64,000 bases of DNA from JAJKIP01 sp037200685 (GTDB lineage Bacteria; Bacteroidota; Bacteroidia; Chitinophagales; Chitinophagaceae), in assembly GCA_037200685.1 (NCBI GenBank), contig JBBCIG010000008.1, positions 62,001 to 126,000 of the forward strand, read 5' to 3'. Made by a program: the position numbers and the translations under genes. Below the pieces are notes generated by a model. It was given only the letters and a program-made list of their open reading frames with translations, searched no databases and was not told the DNA's origin. Shown in pieces: positions 17,994 to 27,347 of the stretch (position 1 is its first letter; each line of letters opens with the position of its first letter).

Positions 17994-18083
17994 GGAAGTC
18001 TGAAGTCAGAAGTAAGAAACAGTAAAAGTTGAGAATATTTCCTATTTAGCCGGCCACTTTCGACTTCACACCTCCGACCTCAG
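17994..18083. repeat. imperfect palindromic intergenic repeat
   Basis: GGAAGTCTGAAGTCAGAAGT on the left is loosely inverted as ACTTTCGACTTCACACCTCC on the right. Phrases of this style (AAGTC, AGGTC) recur near 3050-3070, suggesting a family of hairpin-forming intergenic repeats. Confidence 0.5.
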
Positions 18084-18137
18084 TTTTTGAACAATCCCAG
18101 CCAATTATTGTTATTTTTACAGCATAAATTGTGTGTT

Positions 18138-18734
18138 ATGATCAAAACAGGCAGTCCTATTATCAGCATTTATACGGAAATGACCCCCAACCCGGAGACG
18201 ATGAAGTTTGTGGCTAACAAGCTTTTATATCCCGGCAAGAGCATTGATTTCCCGGATGCTGAAAACGCTAAACCTTCGCCCCTGGCCGTCGAATTGTTCG
18301 GCTTTCCTTTTATCAAATCGGTGTTTATCGCCAGCAATTTTGTAACGCTTACAAAAGTCGCCGATATTGACTGGAACGACGTCATTCCTTCCATTCGCCA
18401 GTTTTTGAAAGAATACCTGGAAGAAGGAAAAACCGTGATCAATGAAGATGAGCTCATCAGCATTAAAAAAGAAAGCAGCAACGAAGTTTCCGCCGACGAT
18501 GATGATGTGGTGAAACGTATCAAAGAATTACTCGAAAATTATGTGAAGCCAGCCGTGGAAATGGATGGCGGTGCTATACAATTTAAAAGTTATGATGAAG
18601 GCGTGGTGAACCTGATGTTGCAGGGAAGTTGCAGCGGATGCCCTTCATCTATGATCACTCTCAAAGCCGGCATCGAAGGAATGATGAAGAGAATGATACC
18701 GGAAGTGAAAGAAGTGGTAGCGGAAGCGGAGTAA
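18138..18734 (+). CDS. NifU-like Fe-S cluster carrier (Nfu type)
   Basis: The product has 198 residues and two domains. The N-terminal Nfu domain (TEMTPNPETMKFVANK, then FPFIKSVFI) covers residues 10-95. The C-terminal NifU domain (VKPAVEMDGGAIQF) ends with the cluster-binding SCSGCPSS near 171-178. Such proteins hold a 4Fe-4S cluster between two subunits and hand it to target enzymes in the cytoplasm. The ATG at 18138 is chosen over the upstream in-frame start at 18087, whose extra residues are not conserved in the family. Confidence 0.92.
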   Translation: MIKTGSPIISIYTEMTPNPETMKFVANKLLYPGKSIDFPDAENAKPSPLAVELFGFPFIKSVFIASNFVTLTKVADIDWNDVIPSIRQFLKEYLEEGKTVINEDELISIKKESSNEVSADDDDVVKRIKELLENYVKPAVEMDGGAIQFKSYDEGVVNLMLQGSCSGCPSSMITLKAGIEGMMKRMIPEVKEVVAEAE

Positions 18735-18823
18735 ACCCCTTGTTCCTTCCCACCCCGATAACGATCGGGGCTAAAAGGGGAAACTTAGGTTGATTATACT
18801 TTATTTATTTGTTCAAATTTTTT

Positions 18824-18858
18824 AAAGTTGGCTGAATTATTTAGCCAACTTTTGTTTT
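18824..18858. terminator. terminator after the Nfu gene
   Basis: AAAGTTGGCT pairs perfectly with AGCCAACTTT around a nine-base loop, followed by a T-rich run. It lies downstream of the Fe-S carrier gene. Confidence 0.88.
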
Positions 18859-18861
18859 TCA

Positions 18862-18935
18862 TGGCATCACCTGTTGCGTCGCACTCTTCATCTTCCTGGT
18901 CTTTGTTCAGCAATTTAGAAGTCTCCTGGTCTTTC
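18862..18935. repeat. dispersed repeat family 1, copy c
   Basis: GGCATCACCTGTTGCGTCGC, ACTCTTCATCTTCCTGG and TTGTTCAGCAATTTAGAAG match words in the copies near 25.4, 32.1 and 38.7 kb. Short and degenerate. Confidence 0.55.
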
Positions 18936-19001
18936 TCTTCTAATAAAAGTATAAACAACCATCTCCTTTAGGGGCAAAGGAAAATTTAAATCCTCAGTCT
19001 C

Positions 19002-20117
19002 TTACCGGGGGTTTTGTTTCCAATTCACATTCCTTTCTTTTAAATATTTCACTACAAATTCAAAACAATCTTTTCTCTTACCGATCAATTCAGGTGGAAA
19101 AACTCCTTTTTCAGTAAATAGTTTAGTTGCAATTAAATTCACCGCGGCGGTGCAGGTATAACCGGTTGTTCTCGCCATCGAAGATGTTTTTGTTAAGGGG
19201 TCATATTCGTCATACAGGTCATAGGTGATTGTTTTATCTTCTCCTTCAATAATCACTTTCATCACGGTAAATTCTTCTTCTTCCGGCCCCAGCTTCCATT
19301 GATCTACCAAAATTTTTGAAGTGAATTCCAAAGGAGTAATAGCATTATCATTTATACGTATCGTTGTTTCATCAAAAAATCCTGCTTGCTTTAATGCAAT
19401 TATAAGGTCAATGTGCCCCGGGTAGCGCAATGTTTTTTCTTTCATATCCAGGATATGGCCCATAATATAGATCAATGAACGAAGTCCATCGGTATTAAAT
19501 GCTTCCAGTTCCCCGGCTTTATCAAAAGATAAAATTTCCCTGTCGCTCAATGCGGGCTTGGTAACGATCTTTCCATTCTCCACCAATCTTGCCGGGCGGA
19601 TATATTCCTGTATTACATCCACAGGGGAGAAAGGCGCTTTATATTGAAAGGGCGGCTTTCTTTCTTTGGGCAATCCACCTACATAACAAGCAAAGGATTT
19701 TATTTTCATCTCTTCATTCCACCGGCCAAGAATAAAGTTGCTCATGCCCGGCGCTATACCGCAATCGGTAATCGCAGTTACACTTTTTTCTTTCGCCAGT
19801 TTATCCAGTTGCAATGCATCTTCCGGGAAAAAAGAAATATCCACTACATCTTTCCCGGCATTGATTACTGCTTCCAATGTTTTATAACCCATAAAGCCCG
19901 GAACAGCGCTTACCACCATATCAAAAGAAGAAAGCCAGGCATTGTACTGGCCAAATTGAGAAAGGTCTGCGGTGATAGTTTGTATAGCAGCGTTGCTATT
20001 TTTTAATGCAATAAGATTATCATTATTAAAATCAAAAGATGTAACAGTATGTTCTTTCGCAAGATCCAGTGCTATCGCACGGCCCACCATTCCGGCACCT
20101 AATACAGCAATCGTCAT
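19002..20117 (-). CDS. saccharopine dehydrogenase-like oxidoreductase
   Basis: The product has 371 residues. A Rossmann motif at the very start (VLGAGMVGRAIALDLA, residues 4-19) binds NAD(P), then SAVPGFMGYKTLEAVINAGK and DCGIAPGMSNF are typical of the saccharopine dehydrogenase / lysine-ketoglutarate-reductase family with its C-terminal domain. Family members act in lysine metabolism or on related carboxy-amino acids. The exact substrate is unknown. MTIAVLG at 20117 is chosen as start, because it puts the Rossmann strand at the N-terminus. Confidence 0.88.
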   Translation of the reverse strand: MTIAVLGAGMVGRAIALDLAKEHTVTSFDFNNDNLIALKNSNAAIQTITADLSQFGQYNAWLSSFDMVVSAVPGFMGYKTLEAVINAGKDVVDISFFPEDALQLDKLAKEKSVTAITDCGIAPGMSNFILGRWNEEMKIKSFACYVGGLPKERKPPFQYKAPFSPVDVIQEYIRPARLVENGKIVTKPALSDREILSFDKAGELEAFNTDGLRSLIYIMGHILDMKEKTLRYPGHIDLIIALKQAGFFDETTIRINDNAITPLEFTSKILVDQWKLGPEEEEFTVMKVIIEGEDKTITYDLYDEYDPLTKTSSMARTTGYTCTAAVNLIATKLFTEKGVFPPELIGKRKDCFEFVVKYLKERNVNWKQNPR

Positions 20118-20224
20118 GAGCAGAAAATTGAAATACAAATTTACTAAAGAACAGGGAGGCAATATGTTTATTAAATCGTCGCTTCCGATTATTAAGCCTA
20201 CATTACGAAAATTAAAAAATTTAA

Positions 20225-21268
20225 ATGCCTTCAGTAAGAACTTACGCTGCTAAAACTGCTACTACACCGCTTGTACCTTATACAATAGAAAGAAGAAATC
20301 CCAAACCATACGATGTACAAATAAAAATATTATACTGCGGCGTTTGTCATAGTGATCTGCATTTTGCACGCAATGAATGGGGCATGACGGTGTTTCCTAT
20401 CGTACCCGGGCATGAAATAGTGGGCCGTGTTACAGCAATAGGCGATCATGTAACAAAATTTAAAGTAGGTGATATTGCGGGCATCGGCTGTATGGTAGAT
20501 AGTTGCCGGGAATGTGATAATTGCAAAGAAGGCCTCGAACAATATTGCGAGCAAGGCCCTATATTCAGTTACAACGGTAATGAAAGAGATGGCAGTGGTA
20601 ATACCTATGGCGGGTATAGCAAATCTATTTTAGCACATGAAGATTTTATATTGCATATTTCTGAGTCGTTGCCGCTGGAAGCAGTAGCGCCGTTGCTTTG
20701 CGCAGGCATCACTACTTATTCGCCTCTCCGCTATTGGAAAGTAGGCAAAGGCATGAAAGTGGGAATACTTGGCCTCGGTGGTTTGGGCCATATGGCAGTA
20801 AAACTCGCTGCGGCTATGGGTGCTGATGTAACAATGCTCAGCCATTCGCCTTCCAAAGAAAAAGATGCGAAACGATTAGGCGCACATCATTTTGTACTGA
20901 CTACGGATGAAGAACAAATAAAAAAAGTGCGGGGCAAATTTGATTTTATTCTTGATACAATATCCGCCGAACATGATTATAATTTTTACCTCGGTTTACT
21001 CCGCACCAATGGTGTAATGGTTTGTGTAGGTGTGCCACCGTCCCCGGCGCAGATACCAGCGATGAACCTGATCTTCGGACGCAAAAGTTTTGCTGGTTCT
21101 CTTATTGGCGGCATACCGGAAACACAGGAAATGCTGGACTTCTGCGCAGAGCATAATATTGTAAGCGATGTAGAAGTAATCGCTATGAAAGATATTAACC
21201 TGGCTTATGAACGGATGCTCAAAGGCGATGTGAGGTACCGGTTTGTTATTGATATGGCAACCTTGTAA
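20225..21268 (+). CDS. zinc alcohol dehydrogenase (cinnamyl/aldehyde type)
   Basis: The 347-residue MDR enzyme has catalytic zinc ligands in CGVCHSDLHF (Cys near 38) and GHEIVG, the structural zinc cysteines in CRECDNCKEGLEQYC (near 94-108), and the NADP-binding GLGGLGHMAVK near 180. It belongs to the YahK/CAD branch that reduces aldehydes to alcohols with NADPH. It is divergent from the dehydrogenase gene to its left across about 107 bp, where both promoters must lie. Confidence 0.93.
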   Translation: MPSVRTYAAKTATTPLVPYTIERRNPKPYDVQIKILYCGVCHSDLHFARNEWGMTVFPIVPGHEIVGRVTAIGDHVTKFKVGDIAGIGCMVDSCRECDNCKEGLEQYCEQGPIFSYNGNERDGSGNTYGGYSKSILAHEDFILHISESLPLEAVAPLLCAGITTYSPLRYWKVGKGMKVGILGLGGLGHMAVKLAAAMGADVTMLSHSPSKEKDAKRLGAHHFVLTTDEEQIKKVRGKFDFILDTISAEHDYNFYLGLLRTNGVMVCVGVPPSPAQIPAMNLIFGRKSFAGSLIGGIPETQEMLDFCAEHNIVSDVEVIAMKDINLAYERMLKGDVRYRFVIDMATL

Positions 21269-21288
21269 TTAATATAGAGTAACCCGTA

Positions 21289-21933
21289 TTAATTCGCAAT
21301 CGACCCGGCCTGGTTCATAAAATTCACCATCGCCGCTACGTTTTTCAGTTTTAATTTTTTAAGGATATTGTAGCGGTGCACTTCCACGGTCTTCACGGAT
21401 ATATCCAGTTCAATAGCGATCTCTTTTGATTTCATTCCTTTTGTCACCCACCCGATAATTTCCAGTTGCCTTTTAGAAAGTGCATCCAGCCCGGCAGACT
21501 GCTCATCCGGGTTGATCATTTGTTCGGTCAGGTTATCCTTAATATCCTGGCAGATATATTTCCGGTTTTCAGATACTTCAAATATGGCCGTTGCCATTTC
21601 TTCGCCGGAAGAAGTTTTAGTGATATAACCCATCGCCCCGTTTTGCATCATTTTGCGTGCATAAGAAGGTTCATTATGCATAGAAACACATATGACCTTT
21701 GATTGCGGGGAGTTTTTCAATACTTGTGAGGTAGCTTCAATCCCGCTGATACCTGGAAGATTAATGTCCATAATTACGATATCAGGATGGAGAAGGCCCG
21801 CCAGTTCAACAGCTTCTTCGCCGCTGCCGCAATCCCCTATAACACTGAACCGTGGATCGGCATTTAAAACATGAGTCCAGGATTCTCTCACCAGCACATG
21901 ATCTTCTGTAACAAGAATTGTCGTTTTTTCCAT
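21289..21933 (-). CDS. NarL/LuxR-type response regulator
   Basis: The 214-residue protein has a receiver domain (residues 4-120) with the acidic pair near 10, the phosphorylated Asp in DIVIMDINLPG near 55 and Lys 105 in the YITKTSS segment. A LuxR helix-turn-helix follows (LSKRQLEIIGWVTKGMKSKE, then VKTVEVHRYNILKKL). It is a DNA-binding two-component regulator. No histidine kinase is adjacent, so its partner is encoded elsewhere. The 321-bp gap to the next gene may hold its own promoter. Confidence 0.94.
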   Translation of the reverse strand: MEKTTILVTEDHVLVRESWTHVLNADPRFSVIGDCGSGEEAVELAGLLHPDIVIMDINLPGISGIEATSQVLKNSPQSKVICVSMHNEPSYARKMMQNGAMGYITKTSSGEEMATAIFEVSENRKYICQDIKDNLTEQMINPDEQSAGLDALSKRQLEIIGWVTKGMKSKEIAIELDISVKTVEVHRYNILKKLKLKNVAAMVNFMNQAGSIAN

Positions 21934-22254
21934 AGTCTTTAGTTTAAGGTGTAATGATCCGTAAAAAGTAAAAAAAATAAACCGTCATTCTTATAGTTGT
22001 ATATGCCTATTGCATGTAGTTGTTCGGCTACCCTTATCGGCTTTAATTTCATAACTGATACTTTTCCTGGATTTATTTACTTGTTATTATATACAGTTGC
22101 CATATAACATAAATAATAGTTCTCTTGTCTTCATTGAGTAATAAACTCTACATAAAATTTTATAACTGGGATAATCGCTACATGATTTGGCATGGCATAT
22201 CCTTTGCCTTCACTACAACGATCAATCATTCCCTCATTTATTAAAAAAATAGTT
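21934..22254. other. AT-rich divergent promoter region
   Basis: About 320 bp between the response regulator and the DUF892 gene. It is AT-rich, with no ORF worth calling and no clear repeat. A promoter for each divergent gene is expected here; I see no box I could defend. Confidence 0.4.
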
Positions 22255-22836
22255 ATGGCTAACACTAAAACGAAAAAAGCAGCCGTGAAAAAGAGTAGCT
22301 CCAACGGAACAGCTGCGGCTGCGGCGAACGGACAACTGGAAAAATTTTTTCATGATGCTGTGAAAGACATTTACTGGGCGGAAAAACATTTAACCAAAGT
22401 GTTGCCCAAAATGAAAAAAGCGGCTACGACAGAACAGTTGCAACAGGCAATTGAAGATCACCTGGCGCAAACAGAAGAACATGTGACACGCTTAGAACAG
22501 GTTTTTGAAATGATGGACAAGAAACCTCAGGCAAAAAAGTGCGAAGCAATGGATGGCCTGACTAAAGAAGGCGATTCCGTAGTGGAAGAAACGGAAGATG
22601 GTAGCATGACCCGTGACGTAGGTATTATCGTTTCTTCGCAGAAAGTAGAGCATTATGAAATATCCGCTTATGGTAGCCTGGCGCAGATCGCAAGGACAAT
22701 AGGACGGGATGATATCGCTGAAATTTTTGAACAAACACTGGAAGAAGAAAAGGCAGCCGACTCGTTGCTAACCGAAATCGCAGAAAATAATATCAACTGG
22801 GAAGCTGAGCAGGAAGGTGCAGGTGAAGAAGGGTAA
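22255..22836 (+). CDS. ferritin-like DUF892 protein (YciE/YciF type)
   Basis: The 193-residue product has a basic Lys/Ala-rich tail (residues 1-27), then a four-helix bundle of the DUF892 family: FHDAVKDIYWAEKHL, QLQQAIEDHLAQTEEHV, KVEHYEISAYGSLAQIA and EEEKAADSLLTEIA carry the Glu and His residues of a di-iron site. Relatives are stress-induced and stationary-phase proteins. The lysine-rich N-terminus might bind nucleic acid. The start at 22255 follows the family. A strong terminator follows. Confidence 0.9.
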   Translation: MANTKTKKAAVKKSSSNGTAAAAANGQLEKFFHDAVKDIYWAEKHLTKVLPKMKKAATTEQLQQAIEDHLAQTEEHVTRLEQVFEMMDKKPQAKKCEAMDGLTKEGDSVVEETEDGSMTRDVGIIVSSQKVEHYEISAYGSLAQIARTIGRDDIAEIFEQTLEEEKAADSLLTEIAENNINWEAEQEGAGEEG

Positions 22837-22859
22837 ATAATTCTGATTATTGTAGCGTT

Positions 22860-22888
22860 AAGCCGGGCATGATGCCCGGCTTTTTTTT
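22860..22888 (+). terminator. terminator after the DUF892 gene
   Basis: AAGCCGGGCAT pairs with ATGCCCGGCTT with almost no loop, followed by eight T. Confidence 0.93.
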
Positions 22889-23164
22889 ATTGTAGAATAT
22901 TTTCCCTTTTGATGAACAGATCATATACGTATTAGTGACTATTTCAATCCCATTATTAAAATACTATTGTGAAGGCAAAAGATGCCATATGCACAGGCGA
23001 TGAAGTGATTGTCCCGACCCCGATATTCATCGGGGCAGGCGCAAACGAAGATGCCGCCGGTAACAAAACGGAAGTTGGTATTCAAAATTTACTATCAATT
23101 ATAATGGCATGAATATTTCGTATAAATGCCGATAACCAACTTATATTTTACTAAAAAATTTTGT

Positions 23165-23740
23165 ATGAAAAGAAGAATGTTGTTATTGCTTGCATTGCCA
23201 TTTGCGATCGGCGCCTGCAATAACGAAGGAAAAGACAGCGTAGAGAAAGCGGATTCGTTGAACACTGCCAAAACAGATTCAGCAACGCAACACCCGGTGA
23301 TCACTACCGATGAAGAAAGTACGACGTTCCTGGTACATGCAGCTAACGGTGGAATGGCCGAAGTGCAGTTGGGTGAACTGGCGTCTCAAAAAGCAGTCAA
23401 TGCAAAAGTGAAAGATTTTGGTAAGATGATGGTGAACGATCATTCGATGGCGAATGATAAAGTAAAAACATTAGCAGCGCAAAGAAATGTAACACTGCCC
23501 GATTCTGTTGGCAATGAAAAGAAAAAAGAACTGGATGATATGATGATGAAAAAAGGAACAGACTTTGATAAAGCCTTTATGAAAAAGATGGTGAATGATC
23601 ATGAAACGACCATCGATATGTTTTCCCAGGCATCAGACAAAGTGAATGACCCTGAAGTAAAAACCTTTATCGATAATACATTACCCAAACTGAAAATGCA
23701 CCTCGACTCCGCGAAAGCGATTCAGAAAATGATAAAATAG
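23165..23740 (+). CDS. DUF4142 lipoprotein
   Basis: A 191-residue exported lipoprotein (leader MKRRMLLLLALPFAIGAC, lipid Cys 18), followed by a Ser/Asp-rich linker and a four-helix DUF4142 domain. That domain has AANGGMAEVQLGELASQKA, then MVNDHSMANDKVKTLAAQ and MVNDHETTIDMFSQAS. The paired Asp-His residues suggest a ferritin-like metal site in the periplasm. Its role is unknown; relatives are stress-linked. It sits near another ferritin-like gene, but with 330 bp and a terminator between. Confidence 0.9.
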   Translation: MKRRMLLLLALPFAIGACNNEGKDSVEKADSLNTAKTDSATQHPVITTDEESTTFLVHAANGGMAEVQLGELASQKAVNAKVKDFGKMMVNDHSMANDKVKTLAAQRNVTLPDSVGNEKKKELDDMMMKKGTDFDKAFMKKMVNDHETTIDMFSQASDKVNDPEVKTFIDNTLPKLKMHLDSAKAIQKMIK

Positions 23741-23764
23741 TTTGCGGTCCGTACCCTACTTAAC

Positions 23765-24166
23765 TTAATCACTATCCGTACTGCAGTTTGTAATCAGCAT
23801 GATCGCATCTGAGATTGCTTCAATAGAATGTTGTATGCCGGGGTGGAAAGTGATGATTTGTTTTTTTGCAAGGTCAACATCTCCATCCGGGGTAATGATT
23901 CTAGCATTGCCTTCCAGCATTTGAATAGTAAAAAAGCCATCTACTACATTATCTTTTATCTCCGCGCCTTTTTGCAAAGCCGCTATTACGATAGCAACAT
24001 GTTCACTTTTAAAAATTGTAATGCCGTTCCGGTCATTTTTTTCCCAGGCTTTTTCATCCTTTAACTGGCTGATAAAAGAAGGAAGGTCCATAAATACATA
24101 AGGGGCATCCAGCACCCGGTCGCCATCGGGGCGATTCTGCGTGGCTTCGTTACGTTTGATTTCCAT
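23765..24166 (-). CDS. cupin-domain protein
   Basis: The 133-residue product is a single small beta-barrel cupin. IVIAALQKGAEIKDNVVDGF gives the first strand pair and FHPGIQHSIEAIS the second half, with one conserved His pair partly replaced, so metal binding is uncertain. No partner domain. A small regulator or a sugar/small-acid binding role is possible. It reads in the same direction as the next cupin gene with 50 bp between them. Confidence 0.8.
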   Translation of the reverse strand: MEIKRNEATQNRPDGDRVLDAPYVFMDLPSFISQLKDEKAWEKNDRNGITIFKSEHVAIVIAALQKGAEIKDNVVDGFFTIQMLEGNARIITPDGDVDLAKKQIITFHPGIQHSIEAISDAIMLITNCSTDSD

Positions 24167-24216
24167 AATACAAGTTTGGACTATAGTTGAAAAAACTATG
24201 CCACGGAAGCAAGGAT

Positions 24217-24576
24217 TTATAAATGTTTCAGGTCTTTTCTGGTCAGTTCATTTTCCACGTTGCCGGTGTTTAAAGTAGTGGCGGGTTCAAACAGCATAAT
24301 TTCCACTTCTTCTTTCGCTACAGGCTTATGCTCAACGCCCTGCGGCATCACCAGGAATTCGCCGGCGTTTACCGTAATCGTTTTATCCCGCAGGTGCATA
24401 TCAAAACTTCCTTTTATTACATAGAACAATTCATCCTCCTGCTCATGATGATGCCAGACAAACTCTCCTTTGAATTTTACGAGTTTCACTTGTTGACCAT
24501 TTAATTCCCCAACAATGCGGGGATTGAAATAATCGTTGAAGGATGAAAGCTTTTCGGCAAGGTTCACTTTTTCCAT
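24217..24576 (-). CDS. metal-binding cupin protein
   Basis: A 119-residue cupin with a full metal motif: WHHHEQEDELFYVIKGSFD near 41 and the second motif MPQGVEHKPVA near 77. The His and Glu ligands are intact, unlike in the neighbouring cupin. The family includes dioxygenases, isomerases and mannose-type sensors; the reaction is unknown. It probably shares a transcript with the downstream cupin. Confidence 0.85.
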   Translation of the reverse strand: MEKVNLAEKLSSFNDYFNPRIVGELNGQQVKLVKFKGEFVWHHHEQEDELFYVIKGSFDMHLRDKTITVNAGEFLVMPQGVEHKPVAKEEVEIMLFEPATTLNTGNVENELTRKDLKHL

Positions 24577-24660
24577 ATTTCAAATTTAACTATATACAAA
24601 GATGAAAAGTTTCATTTGTTACAATTGAAGGGTAAATTTGCGATGTTTTTAAGCATATCC

Positions 24661-24721
24661 CACAAAGCCACTAAGGCTAAAAATATTTATTCCACCTTAT
24701 TCCTTCTTAGTGTTCTTTGTG
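24661..24721. repeat. short inverted repeat
   Basis: CACAAAGCCACTAAGG at 24661-24676 is inverted as CTTAGTGTTCTTTGTG at 24706-24721, spaced by about 30 AT-rich bases. Phrases of this kind recur in Bacteroidota intergenic DNA. It sits just before the peptidase gene and may fold in its leader. Confidence 0.55.
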
Positions 24722-24739
24722 TCTTAGTAGGAAATTCAA

Positions 24740-25339
24740 ATGAGATTCGTCGCCATCATATTATTGTTTTTCGTTTCTGCCTGCGCTGTCAGCAAAGATC
24801 CGTTGCGCAAGCAAACCCGCCTGTTGCAGAAAGGATTAGTGAAAGACGACAGCAGCTATGTATACGAATTGCCTTTTAAAGAAGGTAGCTCTTTTTTGCT
24901 GATACAAGGTTACTTCAGTCATTTCTCGCATAGAGAAAGAGCGGCGCTTGATTTTAAAATGAAAAGAGGAACGGAAATTTATGCGGCGAGGGGTGGAGTA
25001 GTGGTCCGTGCAAAAGAAGATGGCGACCGCGGCGGCTTGAATAAAAAATATCGTCCGTTTGGAAACAATCTTGTTATCCAACATCCCGATGGATCAAGGG
25101 CCGGGTACTGGCATTTACAAAAAGATGGTATACTCGTTAATGTTGGCGATACGGTGCAAACGGGGCAACTCGTTGCATTGAGTGGTAAAACTGGATATGC
25201 CGCTCTTCCTCATTTACATTTTTTAGTTTGGGACTTTGATAACAATGGCCGCTGGCGGCAAGTGCCAACAAGGTTCAATACATCTAAAGGAATTAAATAC
25301 CTGAAGCCCGTAAGGAAATATCGTAGTGCATCGCGGTAA
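24740..25339 (+). CDS. M23-family metallopeptidase lipoprotein
   Basis: The 199-residue product has a lipoprotein leader ending FVSAC (Cys 15). The LytM/M23 fold follows: first zinc ligands in SHRERAALDFKM (His and Asp) and the second pair in the PHLHFLVW segment near 155. These enzymes cleave peptide cross-links in peptidoglycan or act as scaffolds. Both ligand motifs are present, so activity is plausible. It probably works at the outer membrane. Confidence 0.9.
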   Translation: MRFVAIILLFFVSACAVSKDPLRKQTRLLQKGLVKDDSSYVYELPFKEGSSFLLIQGYFSHFSHRERAALDFKMKRGTEIYAARGGVVVRAKEDGDRGGLNKKYRPFGNNLVIQHPDGSRAGYWHLQKDGILVNVGDTVQTGQLVALSGKTGYAALPHLHFLVWDFDNNGRWRQVPTRFNTSKGIKYLKPVRKYRSASR

Positions 25340-25344
25340 TTTTT

Positions 25345-25620
25345 TTATACCCAGCGACATTGCTACTAGCATCTTCCGTTGCGACGCTCCGTTCATCTTT
25401 CTGTTCTTTACTCAGCAATTGTCGAAGACCCCGATGTTTGTCAGGGCGTCGCTTCCGATAGCTATCGGGATTACCATGCCTGTCCCGACCTATGTCGTGG
25501 GAGCGAAGTCGAATGGTCGCACTCTTCAGCCTCCGGTAATTCTATTCAGCATATTTGAAAGGTATAAAAGTTCTCGGCTTTTTCATTAAGCAAGGGCTGT
25601 GAGTTGTTCCTCTCCTTCAG
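25345..25620. repeat. dispersed repeat family 1, copy d (best preserved)
   Basis: This gap holds the fullest copy of family 1: TTGCGACGCTCCGTTCATCT, TCTGTTCTTTACTCAGCAAT, GTCGAAGACCCCGATG, GTCGAATGGTCGCACTCTTC and TTAAGCAAGGGCTGTG. No gene is apparent before the pnuC gene. Confidence 0.65.
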
Positions 25621-25686
25621 GAGAGGCTAGGTGAGGTTTCCGTGTCTCCGTGGCATATTTTATTCTATGTTTACAAAAAGAAACTA

Positions 25687-26322
25687 TTGTCTTTCCAGGA
25701 AATATACCAGCAGTTTATTGAGGGCATGCGGCAAACAACATGGCTGGAATATATTGCTGTACTCTCCGGCATCGTCAGTGTTTGGTTTTCACGTAAGGAA
25801 AATATTCTTGTATACCCGACAGGATTAATCAACACTACTTTTTATATCTACTTAAGCATTAAAGGAAGTTTGTTGGGTGAAGCCAGTGTGAATTTTTATT
25901 ACACGGTGATGAGTATTTACGGTTGGATAATCTGGTCAAGAAAAAATGAACAGCACCAACACATTGTTCATATCACTTTTTCAGACAAACGCTGGTGGAC
26001 GTACCAGTTAGTATTCTTCGCCTCATTCTATATTGTTATATTTCTTCTCTTAAGTTATTTGAAAAAAGATTTTGCTCCCGGCGCAATTCCCTGGGCCGAT
26101 GCGTTTGCTTCTGCTACAGCCTTTACCGGCATGTGGCTGATGACAAAGAAAAAAGTGGAAAGCTGGTGGTGGTGGATCGCTACGAATATTGCTTCTATTC
26201 CATTGTATTTTGTGAAGCAGTATGTTTTTACGAGTGTGTATTATTTAATATTACTCATTTTTGCTTTTTGGGGGTTAGCTGAATGGCAAAAAAAGGCACG
26301 TCAACAAACACATTCCCGCTGA
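25687..26322 (+). CDS. pnuC: nicotinamide riboside transporter
   Basis: The product has about 211 residues and seven predicted helices. PnuC marks are WLEYIAVLSGIVSVWFSRKE and GLINTTFYIYLSIKG near the N-terminus and TNIASIPLYFVKQYVFTSVY near the C-terminus. It takes up nicotinamide riboside, which is trapped as NMN by the kinase NadR encoded directly downstream. The start is uncertain: no good ATG exists before residue MRQTTW (25726), so the TTG at 25687, which restores the usual family N-terminus, is proposed. Confidence 0.9.
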   Translation: MSFQEIYQQFIEGMRQTTWLEYIAVLSGIVSVWFSRKENILVYPTGLINTTFYIYLSIKGSLLGEASVNFYYTVMSIYGWIIWSRKNEQHQHIVHITFSDKRWWTYQLVFFASFYIVIFLLLSYLKKDFAPGAIPWADAFASATAFTGMWLMTKKKVESWWWWIATNIASIPLYFVKQYVFTSVYYLILLIFAFWGLAEWQKKARQQTHSR

Positions 26323-26323
26323 T

Positions 26324-27301
26324 ATGATTGGATTTGTTTTAGGAAAATTTATGCCTTTACATAAAGGCCATCTTGCATTAATTGATTTTGCTTATAATAA
26401 TTGCGATAAGCTACATATAATAGTTTGTTATACAAAAAATGAACCTATTCCCGGGAATATCCGTACTCAATGGATGGCTGAAGAAATCAAGAAATATCCA
26501 AATGCTGTTTTGGTTCCATTTCAATATGACGCGGATGAATTGCCAAATACTTCTGAATCATCCAGGCAAGTATCTGAAAAATGGGCTGATGCTTTAAAAA
26601 AAATTGTACCGGGTGCAAATTTGTTTTTTACTTCAGAGCCTTATGGCGATTACGTAGCGGAGTTCATGAGTATCAGACATATCATATTTGATCAGCCAAG
26701 AAATTTAGTGCCTGTATCAGGTAAGCAAATAAGAGAATTTCCTTTCCACTATTGGGATTATATCGCCGGTGCGGCAAAACCTTTCTTCGTTAAAAAAATT
26801 GCTTTGATTGGGTCTGAATCTACTGGTAAAACGACCTTGACTGAAAAGCTGGCTCATCATTATAATACTTCTTTCGTCCTTGAAATGGCAAGAGAGGTCG
26901 TTGAAAAAACAGAAGAGTGTACGTATGATAATCTTTTAGAAATTTCAAAATTACAAACAAGCGCTATAGTTAAAAAATTACCGGAAGCTAATAAATTTAT
27001 TTTTGTTGATACTGAACTGATAATTACAAAATCTTATTCAGAATTTTTGTTTACTAAAAAACTTGTAGCTGATAAGTGGATTGAAGACGCCAATCATTTT
27101 GATCTCTATCTCTTCCTTGAAACAGACTGTGATTATATCCAGGATGGTACAAGATTATCAGAACCAGAAAGAGAACGGTTAAGCGGGCATCATAAAGCTA
27201 TATTCCATCGTGAAGGAATATCATTTGTAACAATTTCTGGTAATTGGGAAGAACGCTTCCAACAGGCAAAGCGAATAGTTGAAGAATATTTTCTTATATA
27301 A
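26324..27301 (+). CDS. nadR: bifunctional NMN adenylyltransferase / NR kinase
   Basis: The 325-residue fusion enzyme has an N-terminal nucleotidyltransferase domain (GKFMPLHKGHLALI, residues 7-20, with the HxGH motif as HKGH) and a C-terminal kinase domain with Walker A GSESTGKTTL near 164. It phosphorylates nicotinamide riboside to NMN, and then adenylates it to NAD. The helix-turn-helix repressor domain of enterobacterial NadR is absent. It starts one base after the pnuC stop, so both work as one salvage unit. Confidence 0.95.
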   Translation: MIGFVLGKFMPLHKGHLALIDFAYNNCDKLHIIVCYTKNEPIPGNIRTQWMAEEIKKYPNAVLVPFQYDADELPNTSESSRQVSEKWADALKKIVPGANLFFTSEPYGDYVAEFMSIRHIIFDQPRNLVPVSGKQIREFPFHYWDYIAGAAKPFFVKKIALIGSESTGKTTLTEKLAHHYNTSFVLEMAREVVEKTEECTYDNLLEISKLQTSAIVKKLPEANKFIFVDTELIITKSYSEFLFTKKLVADKWIEDANHFDLYLFLETDCDYIQDGTRLSEPERERLSGHHKAIFHREGISFVTISGNWEERFQQAKRIVEEYFLI

Positions 27302-27303
27302 AA

Positions 27304-27329
27304 GATGGCGGCTTTAACTGGCCGCCATC
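27304..27329. terminator. terminator between nadR and the Hsp20 gene
   Basis: GATGGCGGC pairs with GCCGCCATC around an eight-base loop. The T-tract is better for the minus strand, so it may serve both convergent genes. Confidence 0.75.
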
Positions 27330-27347
27330 CTCATTTAATAACCTCAG